Made by a program: the position numbers and the translations under genes. 64,000 nucleotides of DNA from Helianthus annuus (lineage: Eukaryota; Streptophyta; Magnoliopsida; Asterales; Asteraceae), in NCBI RefSeq assembly GCF_002127325.2, contig NC_035444.2, forward strand, positions 32,132,904 to 32,196,903. The letters are read 5' to 3'. Within the stretch, counting starts at the first letter, position 1, and every line of letters begins with the position of its first letter. The notes under the pieces are model-generated. The model had not been told where the DNA came from and ran no database searches. It worked only from the letters and a program-made list of their open reading frames with translations. Below are positions 34,890 to 46,648 of the stretch, piece after piece.

Positions 34890-37135
34890 CCGGCCACCAG
34901 TACTTATAGCGAAGATCCTGGTACATCTTGTTTGCGCCGGGATGAATAGAATACCGGGATTTGTGGGTTCGTTCATGATAATCATTCGCAAACCAGTCCG
35001 CTTAGGGATCCAAATTCGGTCCAGATAATAGAATATCCCATCTGGTTTACTTACTAACTGAGCTTCATCGTGATAGATTCTCTCTCTCTTCAATGTACGC
35101 TCGTTAAAGCAAGCATGTTCAGCTTCTCGGATGAGGGTTTCGAGATTGTGCTGGGCTTGGATGTTTCGGGTACTGAGCACGTAACTCTTTCTGCTGAGCG
35201 CGTCAGCAACCACATTCGCCTTGCCTGGGTGATAACGAATCTCACAGTCGTAATCATTGAGAAGTTCTACCCATCGGCGTTGGCGCATATTAAGCTCTCT
35301 CTGATTAAAGATGTGTTGTAAACTCCTGTGATCGGTGTAGATCGTACACTTAGTGCCATACAGGTAGTGTCGCCAAATCTTCAATGCAAAGACAACCGCG
35401 CCTAGCTCGAGGTCATGGGTTGTATAGTTCTTCTCGTGGATCTTGAGCTGACGAGATGCGTAGGCTATAACCTTGTCTCGCTGCATAAGAACACAGCCGA
35501 GACCAAGGTTAGAAGCATCACAGCAGACAATGAAGTTGTCGCTTCCGTCGGACAGTGTAAGAATCGGTGCGTTGCACAGCATATGCTTGAGGGTTTGAAA
35601 GGCAGTCTCTTGTGCGTTTCCCCACACAAAAGGCTTGTCCTTATGCGTAAGAGCAGTAAGCGGCACAACGATCTTGGAGAATCCTTCAATGAATCGTCGA
35701 TAATAGCCCGCTAGTGCGAGAAAAGAACGAACTTCTGATGGGTTCTTAGGCGTAATCCAGCTTTTGACAGCTTCAATCTTCGTAGGATCGACATGGATAC
35801 CTCGACTATTCACTATGTGACCCAGAAATTGAACCTCCTCCAACCAGAATTCGCACTTGGAGAACTTGGCATAGAGTTGGTTTCCCTGAAGTAACTCGAG
35901 AACCAAACGTAGATGTTGCGCGTGTTCGGCTTTCGATTTGGAATAAATCAAGACATCCTCGATGAACATGATGACGAAACGGTCAAGGTATGGCTTACAC
36001 ACGCGATTCATCAGATCCATGAAAACCGCGGGTGCGTTGGTTAGACCAAAGGGCATAACAACAAATTCGTAATGGCCATAACGGGTTCGAAAAGCGGTTT
36101 TAGGAATGTCTTCTTCCTGAATCCGTAGCTGATGATATCCTGAACGTAGATCGATCTTAGAGAAGCATGCTGCACCTTGTAGCTGATCAAACAAATCGTC
36201 AATTCGGGGCAAGGGGTATCGGTTTTTGATGGTTAGCTTATTCAATTCCCGATAGTCGATGCACATCCGGAACGACCCGTCCTTCTTTTTGACGAAAAGG
36301 ACCGGCGCGCCCCAATGAGAGGTGCTTGGGCGAATAAAGCCTTTTTCGAGTAATTCCTGGAGTTGGTTAGAGAGTTCCCGCAATTCGGATGGAGCAAGTC
36401 GATAAGGGGCTTTGGCAACGGGGTTAGCTCCAGGAATGAGGTCGATACGAAAGTCGATATCACGACTTGGTGGTAGTCCGGGAAGATCATCAGGGAACAC
36501 CTGAGGAAATTCACGAACCACTGGAGCATCATTGACTTCAACTTTCTTTTTCTTTCCCTTCTCCGCTACTACAATGTTGGCCAAGAAGGCTCGGTATTCC
36601 TTGCGGAGATACTTGCTGGCTTGAATACATGACATAAGCTTGAGACCCTTCGACGCTGTTTCACCGTACACACACAATAAATCACCATTCGCGAGTGAAA
36701 ATCGAATCATCTTCTCGAAGCATACAACTTCGACATGGTTTTCGCGAAGAAAGTCCATGCCTATTATGACGTCAAACTTCCGAGTTGCATCGGAATGAGG
36801 TCGGTTGGAAAGATGTGATTGTTGAGTTCGAGAGTACAATCACGGAGTACTGATTTAACGGCAATAGTTCTTCCTGTAGCGACTTCGACTTCGAATGACG
36901 AGGATAGATAAGAGTGCTTACGACTAAGGAGCTTCTCGAATTCAAACGACACAAAGCAGTTATCGGCTCCAGTATCAAACAAACATGATGCATAAATACC
37001 ATTCACAAGGAACGTACCATTAACCACGTTGTTATCCGCCTGAGCCTGATGGGCATTGATGTTGAAGGTTCGGGCATGGGCTGCTTGCTGCTGCTGCTGA
37101 GGCTGCTGTTGTGGTTGTTGCTGCTGGGGCTCTTG
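34885..37135 (-). pseudogene. C1 pol: protease, RT, RNase H and start of integrase
   Basis: Read from 37135 down: aspartic protease (FDTGAD, about 36970), connection, RT ([32 protein letters not shown]), RNase H ([33 protein letters not shown]) and the start of integrase, cut by A1. A one-base deletion near 36780 shifts the frame after the protease. The RT catalytic motif reads FIEDV (codon GAG, + 35958-35960) where C2 and C3 have FIDDV, changing the first metal-binding Asp of the YxDD-type box; enzyme activity would be expected to be lost or very weak. A further frame disturbance lies near 34960-35000 at the integrase start. Confidence 0.92.
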
Positions 37136-38345
37136 CTTAACTACCCTGTTCGGGCATCTGTTGGCAAAGTGGTTAGGGTCACCACATGCAAAGCAGACTG
37201 AGCATTGACTGCTGGTGCTTGAGCTGCTGGTTGGCCTTGAGGGGCAGGGAGCAGAGCTTGGTTGGCAGTAGCTTGAACTGGGGCTTGACGGGGACCATAA
37301 CGGCAGTTCTCAGTGAAATGACCGTACAGGTTGCAGTGAGCGCAAAAACGACAAGCTAGACCCACTGGATGATGATACGAACATGTCGGGCAGAGTGGGT
37401 GAGGGCCTGTGTATGCACGCTTTGCTGGCGGTGCATTGATCACTGGAGCTGTGCGCTGGTGCTGCTGCTGTTGAGCTGGTACAGTTTGCAAAGGAGTGGC
37501 GTTTGTCGCGGCAGCACAGCTCTTGTTGCTGGAGCTGTTGTTCTTCTTCTTCCTTCTCGATGACTTGGAGGATTGAGCAGATGAGTCGGTGGGTGTTGCA
37601 GTGGCTTGATGCAGAGACTTGGTTTGCTTATCCCAGAAACCAGACTTGACTCGCTTATCGTTAATCTCAGCGGCTAATAGGTAGGTTTCCTCGATAGTGG
37701 CTGGCTTGGCGGCGTGAACAAAGTCGGCTACACAGTCAGGTAGGGCTCGGATGTACTTCTTAATGGCTTGATCTGAGGTCTTGACTTGATCAGGACAGAT
37801 TATGCTAAGCTGCTTGAAACGAGCAGTGAGGGCAGCGTTGTCTCCATCCTTCTGCTTGATTCCCCAAAACTCGTCCTCCAGCTTTTGGCGTTCATGAGGA
37901 GGGCAGAATTCTTCGATCATGATCGCTTTCAACTCCTTCCATGATAGCCCGTAAGCTGCATCATTTCCGCGCTTGTTTCGTTCGGCCGTCCACAAGTCTA
38001 GAGCACGAGACTGGAAGACGCCTGTAGCATTGAGAGTACGGAGATGCTTGGGACATCCGCTCTGGCGCAGAGTGACTTCGACCGAGTCGAACCAGTGAAA
38101 CATGGCTGTTGGACCATCTTCGCCAGTGAACTCTTTTGGTCCGCATGCCTTGAATTGCTTGAAGCTAAAAGCAGCCTTGCTTAAATCCTTAGGGATTTCA
38201 GCTCGGGATTCTTCTGACGACTTGCTAGCGTTTACACCTCACTCACAGCTTTCGCCACAGTTTTGGAGATGATGGCAGCGAGACGTCTGTCCCTCTTTTC
38301 CTGGAGGGTAAGTGGGGCTCGGGGTCGGGATCCAGACGACGACAT
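37136..38345 (-). pseudogene. C1 gag
   Basis: ATG at 38345-38343 opens a frame that meets TAA after 37 codons (38232-38234). A one-base shift restores the frame that leads into the gag domain (FTGEDGPTAMFHWFDSVEVT, LSWKELKAIMIEEFCPPHER, IRALPDCVADFVHAAKP). The C-terminal half has a Gln/Ala/Pro-rich linker, a Cys/His cluster (CPTCSYHHPVGLAC, CAHCNLYGHFTENC) and the start of a second CCHC knuckle, which is broken by a small deletion near 37200. Retrotransposon capsid/nucleocapsid protein, now defective. Confidence 0.88.
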
Positions 38346-39454
38346 GGTCTGCAACAGACATCGTCACGAGACTCAACACAACGAAATCGAATCTCACCTC
38401 ACACGTCAACTACTATCTAAAGCTTAGAATCACGTCGAAACACGTATCACATAAACACACAAACACATAACCACAGATACACGTAAGCACAGGAGCACAT
38501 AAGCACAGAGTCACATGAACACAAAAGCACGTAACCACTTAATCACAGAGGCAGTTAGAAAACAGAAACCTATCCTTCAAAGCTCGCGTGTCGTTCGTAT
38601 AGCGATTGCGTATGGCATATTGTGTAGCACGGTATAGTATATCCTAGCTTAGTCATATAGCATATCACATCGTTATTTCATCTAGATTGCAGCTACTGAG
38701 GATCTATTAGGGATAGAATAACAGTATAAGTCGTGTGTGTCGATTAAAATGATAGCAGAATCGAATAACATCCCGAAATATAAACACAAAACAGAGAAAG
38801 CATACATAAACACATAAAATTTAACGAGTCATCAGAGTACACGGTTGCGGTTCTCAGAATCGAAACACATAAAATCGAGAGATAGATTGTCTGCGGCTAC
38901 TAGACATCGACTACCCCAGGCGATTCGACTATTCGCAGTAGACTTGTCGTCACTTTCGACTCTGGAGGTCGTGTTTCTGCCTCGATCCTCGGGCATTCCA
39001 CACGCGCTTCCTAGGTCATACTTGTGAGTTCAGGTCGTTGGAGTCCATCGAGGCCTTGGTGAGATAAATAAAATCCAGAACAAACTGCCAAGGTTAGGGT
39101 TTCACCCCTTGGCTTGGCAATTTCTTCCTTGTTTTTAATAAAATAAAGGAGATTATTCGTCAAAATATGGATTTCACTCCTGATTTGGCATAACCTCCTT
39201 TGTTTGTTGGTGGAAATAATGAGATGAGCATGAATAAATGAATAGGATAAGGCAGGCAGTTTGGTCAGGAGTTTGCGGCTTTCACACCTATTCCTAACTA
39301 AATCTACCGACTTTATTTGAAAATCCGAGTGCTGTGATAGTGGAGGATTGCAGAATAAGCACATAAACTTGGTCTGATGGTTCCTAACTATAGTCTAGGT
39401 CTCTAAGACAGCGACCTGGACTAGGTCGTGTCTGCCTAATTCCCTATAGTTATG
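38346..39454 (-). other. C1 leader between primer site and gag
   Basis: About 1.1 kb without a convincing frame. At 38440-38560 the + strand is built of ACATAA/GCACA-type words (a degenerate CACA-rich repeat). Frames at 38845-39027 (+) and 39011-39364 (-) have no recognised features. Confidence 0.55.
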
Positions 39455-39466
39455 GCTCTGATACCA
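39455..39466 (-). other. C1 primer-binding site (initiator Met tRNA)
   Basis: GCTCTGATACCA on the + strand, i.e. TGGTATCAGAGC in element orientation, three bases from the 5' LTR edge at 39470. Confidence 0.92.
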
Positions 39467-39469
39467 ATC

Positions 39470-42193
39470 TGTCACACCCCAACCGATGGCGGAATCATCA
39501 GGGCGCGGCACTGAGCGAAACAGATTGTCCAGAAGTTTCCACAACAACTATAATATAAATTCAGTATAAATGACACGTCCCATACCGTGTCCCAAATAAA
39601 TAACAAGTTATCATAGAAAACAGCTAGGCAAGTAATTCCGTTCCGACAACTCAGATTCAATTATTACAGACAAATGTTTATTATTTCTAGACTCCCTAGT
39701 CTTGATTTCATCACCAAGCACCTAAGCATCCTAGCAGCTTAAACACCTGTCACATACGTTAAAATAAAGTCAACACATATAATGTAAAGGTGAGCATACA
39801 AGTTTGGTAATAGCATATAGAGTTCGAATAGTTTACGCATAACCAGCACGTACACAGAGGGCAATGATGCATGTAAATTATCGACATGGACCTATCAATA
39901 CCAACGACTGCGGGTTGACTGTCCGAGACAGTTCGCAATACACGATCACCACCGTAAATCATGCAAGTAAATTGTCCTTAACAACCCCCGTGTGAACGGG
40001 TGCTGAGTCCAAACTATAGTACTACGTTGCTAAGGCAGGTAGACAGTTTTCCACGTGTAAACATAACAACAAACATACATTAAATCATGTAATACATGCA
40101 ATCAGTTAGCGTTCAAATAGTTTGAATAGTGTGTTTGATTGTGATTTTGATAGGTAACGTATGTAACACCCAAAAGTGCTAAAAGCAAAAAGGGATCGAG
40201 TATACTCACAGTGATTGATTATGGATTGAAGGGAGCGCTGAGAGTAAGATTAGCCTGAATAGTTCGATAGCACAACAATGAGTAACGTGGAAATGCAAAC
40301 AAGTATGAATGGATCGAATAGGCTGGTCGATCGAACGGCAGGTTCGATCGGACGGCCTGTTCGATCGACTGGTATATCCGATTGGACAGTCCTGTTTGAT
40401 CGGCCGGTAGGCTCGATCGGCTGGACCATTCGAGTGGATTGTTTCTTCCTCTGGTGTGTTTGTGTTTGAGGATTTGAACTTTTGAAGTTTTCGTTGCAGC
40501 ATTTGAGAACACTGAAGTGTTCCTACCTTTCAAGTCGGTCGATCGAGCGGTTCGCTCGACCGGCTAGCTCACTCGATCGGCTAGCTCACTCGATCGGCTA
40601 GGAACTTCAGGAGTGGTCCTCATTGAGTGTCACTCGATCGAACAGTCTGTTCGATCGGCTGACATTCCTACTACGAACGAGTTGTGAAAACGATTAAGTA
40701 TTGAAGCATAGTATCTCATGATCCGAACAGTAATGTTTACCAATCGAGTGACCCATTTGATCGAACATTACTTCGTCAATACTATACTTCAAAAGTTTGG
40801 AAAAGTGGGACGCCAAGTGCTAGCCGATCGGCTGGTGTGTCCGATCGGCTGGGCTGTTCGATCAGCCTAGCTGTTCGGCCAGCAAATCTGACCTGGTCGG
40901 CCTTTCGTCTAACACTTGGTTGTTTGGTTACTTGTCATTATATCGAGGTAGTTTGATAACGAGTCGAACTATGATACCTTCGTTCTTACCCGTCTCTCCG
41001 GCTTGGACGGAATCACCCAAGTCCGGCCGGTGAACGGTTCGGAATGTCGGTTTAAAGTTTAACCCGAAATCGGTGAACCTTGTTCATAAAACCTGAATCT
41101 TGAACCTTTAACTGTTTGAATGATTAGTTAGCCGGTTCAAGCTCCGTTTCTATCGGTTTGAAGGCATTGAGTGTAAAAGAGTTGAAAGAAAGTTGGAAAT
41201 CCTTCTTTCAATCCTTCACACCATGAAAATGTTTAGATCTATGATAGATCTTAACTTGTTTATGTGGAAATCGGTTAGATCTAAGCTATTCATGGTTGAA
41301 TGATGCCAAAGTTTGATGTTCTTCAAGAACACTATGATGACATCACCCAAGAACACTTAGATCTTGGTGATTTCACGGTTAGAATCCAAGTTTTGAAAGA
41401 TAGAAAGGTGTAGAATCAAGTAATGATAAAAAAACATACAAGATTTAGGGTGAAAACTTACTGGGATTGAGAGAAATCTGAGAAAAGATGAAGAACAAGA
41501 GCTGGCCGGTCAGAACTTTGCAAAAGTAGAAATGAAGACAAGGACAACCCTATTTATAGGCTTCTAAAAGAGGAAAGTGGCAGCCGATCGGCCAGGAGCT
41601 CCGATCGAGTGGGCTGCTCGATCGGCTGGCCTGTTCGATCAGGATGCTTCCTGTTCGATCCGCCACGCACTTTGAGTATTTTGCGACGATTTTCGACGTT
41701 TCGATTTCGATGGACGAGGATACGAATACGATAGAATTCCTAGTCAAATTACTTTTAATCCCAACCACTATATCTAACATACAATCTTCTATAAGTCACG
41801 TTTCGATGTCGGTTTCGATTGAGTTCGATTGCCTTTCGAGTTTCGATTCGATTTTCGATTGATTGCCAATATAAAGTAAACATGCACAAGTAACACATAA
41901 GGCACACACACACGTATAACAACACCACAATTCGCATAATTCGAGTCTCGAGTTCGATCGATTGTTAGATCGGTTTGATTTCTGATTACTTAACTTTATC
42001 GCATTGTTACTTCCTATCATTTACAGTCGTAGATCGGTTCGCTTTAAAACACATTCGATTACTTCGATTCTTGCTGATTACAACACTTACTCCACATAAT
42101 ACAACAAAAACATAAAATCGACTATCTACAGTCAAAGAAAGTCATAGTTGACTTGGACTTTGACTTTGACATTCGAAAACACGGGGTGTTACA
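39470..42193 (-). repeat. C1 5' LTR (right, 2724 bp)
   Basis: On the + strand runs from TGTCACACCCC to GGGGTGTTACA. It has a minus-strand TATA box TATAAATAG at 41550-41558, about 635 bp into the LTR, a CGATCG-rich array at 40326-40900, and a TTGAC cluster at 42130-42171. It is flanked by internal sequence on both sides (primer site at left, polypurine tract and integrase tail at right), so it is shared between two element bodies. Confidence 0.94.
40326..40900. repeat. CGATCG/GATCGGCTGG-rich array in the C1 5' LTR
   Basis: Dozens of copies of the palindromic core CGATCG or its variants, often as GATCGGCTGG or CGATCGAACGG, irregularly spaced. A smaller cluster lies at 41584-41660. The C2 LTR carries the same array (51215-51780) with extra units. 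The left C1 LTR lost nearly all of it by deletion. Confidence 0.88.
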
Positions 42194-42387
42194 GCCTCCC
42201 CTTGTTTAGGGAATTTCGTCCTGAAATTAGGCTCGAAGGCTACACAACGCCGTGATTTACCAATTTGATGCTTCAGATCTATTTATTTAAACAACTGCGG
42301 GTACAAAGGCCTTCATGTCGCTTTCGAGTTCCCAAGTGAACTCTGCGCCTCGTTTGCCTTCCCATCGGACCTTCACGATCGGGATGC
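42194..42387 (-). pseudogene. Extra C integrase tail beyond the C1 5' LTR
   Basis: Matches 19766-19958 closely: polypurine tract, stop, then the integrase end encoding [13 protein letters not shown] and [10 protein letters not shown]. It stops within GGGATGC (42381-42387), which is shared with the copia sequence that follows. It is the 3' end of a second C body that shares the LTR 39470-42193, the rest having been deleted. Confidence 0.9.
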
Positions 42388-44006
42388 CCAAGGCGGCTAT
42401 GCCATGCATCTTGATCATGAGAAAAATGAAAGGCGGAAGCAGTGTTGTTGGTGAGCAGGTAGAGGTGACTGTCACTGTCAAGCCTCGTTATGATCTTCCC
42501 AGTCTTGAAATCCTTCACAGTAAATCCAAAAGGGTCAAACTCAATAGAGGTCCAATTATCAACATTAAATTGGCGAACATATACGAGATTTTTAACTATT
42601 TTGGGTGTGTAAAGGACATTTTTGAGGTGTAAAAGTTTGGTGCCAGTGGGTATGGTGGTGTTTCCCGATCCAAGAATTGAAATACGTTGACCATTTCCGA
42701 CAAGTATAGAATTAATTGAACTAGATAACAAGGATGAATTTAGTTTACCTGCATCACCGGTGACATGAGTGGTGGCGCCAGTATCCATGTGCCATAATGC
42801 ATCCATGTTCTCAGCGTGCATAGTAGTAAACGCCGTATGCTGAACCTGATCATCCTTATCGGTCGCCTGCATGTTGGAGAAGGCATCGCTTAAATCAGTG
42901 GGATCCAGTGCATTGTATTCAGTGAAGTGAGCCTGTGCTGTTGGGCCTAGATTGGTATTAGGAGACTGGTGGGTATAGTTGTTGTTATTTGGGCCATTTG
43001 GTGAGTGCGACGGGTTGGCCCAAGGCGGTGGGGCCCAACCTGGTTGGGTTGGGTATGGGCATGGTGGCGGGGGTGGCATGTTCCAGTAGTTGGGCCAGGA
43101 TGGTGCTGGGCCAGAGTTAGTGGGGCAAGGGTAAAAGTTCCTGGACTGAGAGTTAGAGGAGCCATGGGAGTGCCGCTGAGATCCCCACTGATTTCCAGTT
43201 CTGAAGGTGCCCTGACCGGAGTTATTGCGGTGTCCGGATCCACCATGATGGTTGCCATTACGTGAGCCACCACGAGATGGATCCGAGCGGTTGTTCGAGT
43301 AAGGGCGTCGGCCCTGCTGAGGGTTATCTTCCTGCACAGTAGCAGCGACAACAGGCGAGGGTTCTCTTGCGGCTTGTCGGTCATGATCCGCCTGTAACAT
43401 GTTGCACGCATCTTCCCAAGTTGGTAATTGCTGGATGATAAGAGCACCTGTGATATCGTATTCGGCCGGTAATCCACGCACCATTTGAAGTACCAGTTTC
43501 TGGTCATCGACTTTGGAATCAAGATCATTCAATTGAGTACCTATGTCTTTGAGCCGCTGACAATATTCAGCAATGGATGCGGTGTCACGTAGTTTAAGAT
43601 TGACAAATTGTTGTTCAAGAGCCGCCACCCGTGGGCCCTTATTGTTGTGGAAAATCCGTTTAATACAGTTCCAAGCCTCAAGTGCTGTTGATTCAGTTTC
43701 GAGGACGCGAATTAGGAGATCATCGTCTAGCGTACCGTAGATCCATTGTAAAACAATGGAATCAATTTTCTTCCAGGAAGCATAAGTCGGATCGTCTTTG
43801 GATGGGCGATCTGTCCCATCGATGTGGGCTAAAACTTCATAGCCTTCTGCATGTAGTTGAAAGAGTTTAACCCATGAAGAGTAGGACACTTTCTTGCCGT
43901 CCAGCACACGCACCTTGTGCTGGATATTTGTGACAGTATAAACAGGATGTAAGGGACTGTTTTTGACAGCAGTTTCGGCTGCAGTTTTATCACATTTGTC
44001 GCCCAT
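42388..44006 (-). pseudogene. Copia gag and protease (5' part of the copia polyprotein)
   Basis: Long open frame from ATG 44006-44004. Residues about 35-230 form the copia gag domain (UBN2/gag_2 type: VSYSSWVKLFQLHAEGYEV, LEAWNCIKRIF, LKDIGTQLNDL, MVRGLPAEYD). A Gly/Ser/Asn-rich and then Pro-rich linker (PPPPPCPYP) follows; I see no CCHC zinc knuckle. The copia aspartic protease has MDTGATTHVTG, and the GAG-pre-integrase domain reaches WHSRLGHP, where C1 cuts it. Continuation is at 17752 with about 30-40 residues apparently lost. The frame up to the break is intact, but the protein cannot be completed. Confidence 0.9.
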
Positions 44007-44101
44007 AGTGGAGCTTTGAAAAAGATAATGGAGAGGGTTGCAGAAGCCAGACCGAAGTCAGGCCGGTGACCGAAGTCGAGGAAAGGATCAAGAGCTGTTT
44101 T

Positions 44102-44113
44102 GCTCTGATACCA
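44102..44113 (-). other. Copia primer-binding site (initiator Met tRNA)
   Basis: GCTCTGATACCA on the + strand (TGGTATCAGAGC in element sense), directly adjoining the 5' LTR at 44114. Confidence 0.92.
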
Positions 44114-44271
44114 TGAAAGTATGGTAAAATGCTTGATTGATTTCTTTCACAAAATACAGAGATATATACAAGAGGAGATAACTACTTTCCCTAAACTGAG
44201 ACCCTATCTTTATAAACGAATAAAATACAGAAAATATGGAAATATACAACAATAATATTCGTTGACTAACA
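44114..44271 (-). repeat. Copia 5' LTR (right, 158 bp)
   Basis: TGAAAG...CTAACA, same length as the left LTR with three substitutions. Confidence 0.95.
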
Positions 44272-44276
44272 GATCT
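44272..44276. repeat. Copia target-site duplication, right copy (GATCT)
   Basis: Identical to 14965-14969; host DNA continues AACCTCAACATAAT. Confidence 0.95.
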
Positions 44277-46434
44277 AACCTCAACATAATATTTAAGGTT
44301 AAAAAAACATATAAAAAGAATGATTTTTAGAGGGAAATATGACAAGTTTTAACGGTTGGAATGAAATATATTTTGTTTCAAAAAAAAAAAAATTCTAACT
44401 AGAGGTATCTCTCGCGCTTCAGGGTTGGAATTTGATTAGGTTCGGTATGTAATGGTACTGGAATTCGGTCGTTATCGGTTTCATTCGCTACGATACCAAC
44501 ACTCGTTGTAGCAACGAAAATAATAAAACCCAAATGGCCAACACGTATATTTTATGTGGATGTCGTTCGGCCGGTATTGTTCAGTTCGTCACGGTACCTT
44601 TACCAAAATACATATAAAACCGTTGTTCATCGAGGTTAACGATGAAAATAGCTAAAAAACAAACACAAAAAGGGCAAAATATAAAAACAATATAAGACAA
44701 AAGTAACTATTCACTTAGATATAATATAATATAATATAATAATTTGTGAGGAGTGTATGACATGTAATAGAAGGTGATACATTTAGCCTAACCCAATATA
44801 AATTAACAAGTTGTCTTCCGACGCGTGATATTGGTAGAATTTACACCGAACTTTTGTAATTCGAGCCCAAGGCAAACCAACAACAGAACTCAGTCCAAAA
44901 AAAAGGAAAAAGTTAATAGCAGAACTCTGTCAAAAAATAGAAAATAAAAAAAATGAAAAATAATAGCATAACTCGAATTCAAAGTGTAAGTGTGTGACAT
45001 TACATTACATTTGAATATAAACCTCAAATTTGCCTAAAACGAATAAAAGTCCAAACTTCATCTAAGTTAGGACTATGTCATGTCAATTTTAGTCCTTTGT
45101 TTAATTAATAGCACACGGTATAAATAAGTCGAGCCTAAGCTCGTCTAAACTCAAGCTTGACTCATTTAACTTATGAATGATCAAACTATAGCTTGGCTCG
45201 CTTCAAACTTTACTTTTAAAGCTCAAACACTCATAAAGTAAATGTATTCCACAAATAAATCACATAAAAACATAATGTTTAAACATGGTAAACACCATAA
45301 AACATCCCATCGATTAGTCTTGCATATAATTTGGGTATAGGGATTGGGACTCAAATGTATATGTGAAAATAAACAAAATCTCTCAGTGTCCCTATGATAT
45401 GGGTATAAGGAAGGGGATAAAGACTACATGTATGTGCTCTAACAGGATAGAAAATTTTGTAGTTGTTTGCATACAACCATGACTCCCTTGGTGATAAAAA
45501 CGAGACGATGACCCACGAGCCTCTGGATCACTAGAATACCGCAAACATTTACCATAAAGAAATTCTTATTTGAATCGGGAAATCATTGAGTCTATTTACA
45601 ATGGATGGATGTTAACCATGACCAAATATGTCATTTAGTTTTCCTTTATGCATAGGTAAGTCTATCGAGAATCCAATATCTAACATCATCCAGCTTTTAA
45701 CATCACATTTTTATGTAGAAACTCAAGCATTTCAAATTAGCTTTTGATAAGTTAACTTTCATTTAAATTGAGTTTGTGCTTTCAACAACAAGAGACGGAT
45801 GGAAGCTTGAAGAAGCTTGAACTAATCACAAGCCCATGAAAGCTACTACAATGCATATAGTGCATGACCGTTATGTAACTACCACTATATATAACTGACA
45901 TGATTTTGTTTGATAACATAAGAAATAAGATGCCTGAAAAGAAGGTTATGTGCTACAACGCCCCTACAACATGAGTAGCATCATCCCTAAGAATAAAAAC
46001 ACCAGTTACAAGTTGAATGTAATTAGACAATTCAAATAGAAACAAATCAACAAAAAAAAAAGATGAATACAAGAGAAACAGACTAGAAGAATGATTGACT
46101 GAATAGTTATAGATGATTTCACAAGCAGAGAGCTACCACATATGTAATATGTATATCCATGCCCTAGAGCTAAGTGTTGCTTTGGCGAGAGGCAACATGA
46201 ATGATTGACAAACGAAAAAAGAAAGCTTTTCCATATTGGCCCCTTAGCTTTAGCAATGTACCATAAAATACCTAGCCCATTATAGAAGGCATTCATTATC
46301 ATTAAGGCTGTCCACGAGCCAAACAGAGCTGAGTCAGGGCAAGCTCGGGCTTGGCTTAGATTTGAAATCGAGCTGAAAATCTAATCTCAGGCTCGGATTG
46401 GTTTTAAATTGAGCTGATTCGGCTCGACTCGATT
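44277..46434. other. 2.2 kb non-coding host region
   Basis: AT-rich, no supported coding frame. It contains a poly-A run (44379-44391), an ATAATATAAT microsatellite patch (44721-44743), and GCTCG-type dispersed repeat stretches at about 45125-45230 and 46305-46435. Frames of about 100 codons (e.g. 46006-46302, minus) show no recognisable domain. Confidence 0.6.
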
Positions 46435-46625
46435 TTAAGAAAATGTTTATCTGACGAATCCCTGGCATGGAGAAACCGCTTCAAGTAGAAGACAGAAAAA
46501 TTAAGTTTCTCAAACACAAAAGACTGGTACTAGTCAAAGTTAAATGGGATTCAAAAAGAGGACCAGAATACACCTGGGAGCTGGAATCGGAAATGAAGCG
46601 AAAGTATCCTCACTTATTTCAATAA
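46435..46625 (+). pseudogene. B1 upstream integrase tail
   Basis: Matches 59895-60123 of B2 with a gap of about 47 bases after GACGAATCCCTGG. Encodes the end of integrase: RLVLVKVKWDSKRGPEYTW and then ELESEMKRKYPHLFQ with TAA at 46623-46625. Truncated at its 5' side. Confidence 0.88.
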
Positions 46626-46648
46626 ATCTCGAGGACGAGATTTTAAAT

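Larger units (their letters stand above)
17753..42387 (-). mobile_element. C1: family-C Ty3/gypsy retrotransposon inside the copia element, itself split by A1
   Basis: Minus-strand element. Left (3') LTR 17753-19765, integrase end 19855-21026, [A1], rest of pol and gag 34885-38345, leader, primer site, right (5') LTR 39470-42193, and beyond that a second copy of the integrase tail (42194-42387) that ends in copia sequence. Pol order is protease, RT, RNase H, integrase. The integrase tail resembles the Tekay/Del chromovirus group. There is no target duplication, and part of the copia host is missing at the join. Broken by an N-terminal gag frameshift, nonsense codons and an RT active-site change. 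Confidence 0.93.
14970..44271 (-). mobile_element. Ty1/copia LTR retrotransposon, split by nested gypsy insertions
   Basis: The outermost element of a three-level nest. It has two 158 bp LTRs (14970-15127 and 44114-44271), a GATCT target duplication, a primer-binding site and a polypurine tract. Coding order on the minus strand is gag, protease, integrase, RT, RNase H, which is the copia order. Its own sequence is only 14970-17752 plus about 42388-44271; the 24.6 kb between is C1 with A1 inside. The LTRs differ at 3 of 158 positions by eye (about 1.9 %), more than the A1 LTRs (about 0.5 %), as expected for the oldest layer. Several breaks leave it defective. Confidence 0.95.

Noticed and set aside
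35415..35714. Plus-strand 99-codon frame in C1 (repeated at 54916-55215)
   Set aside because: Antisense shadow of RNase H coding sequence.
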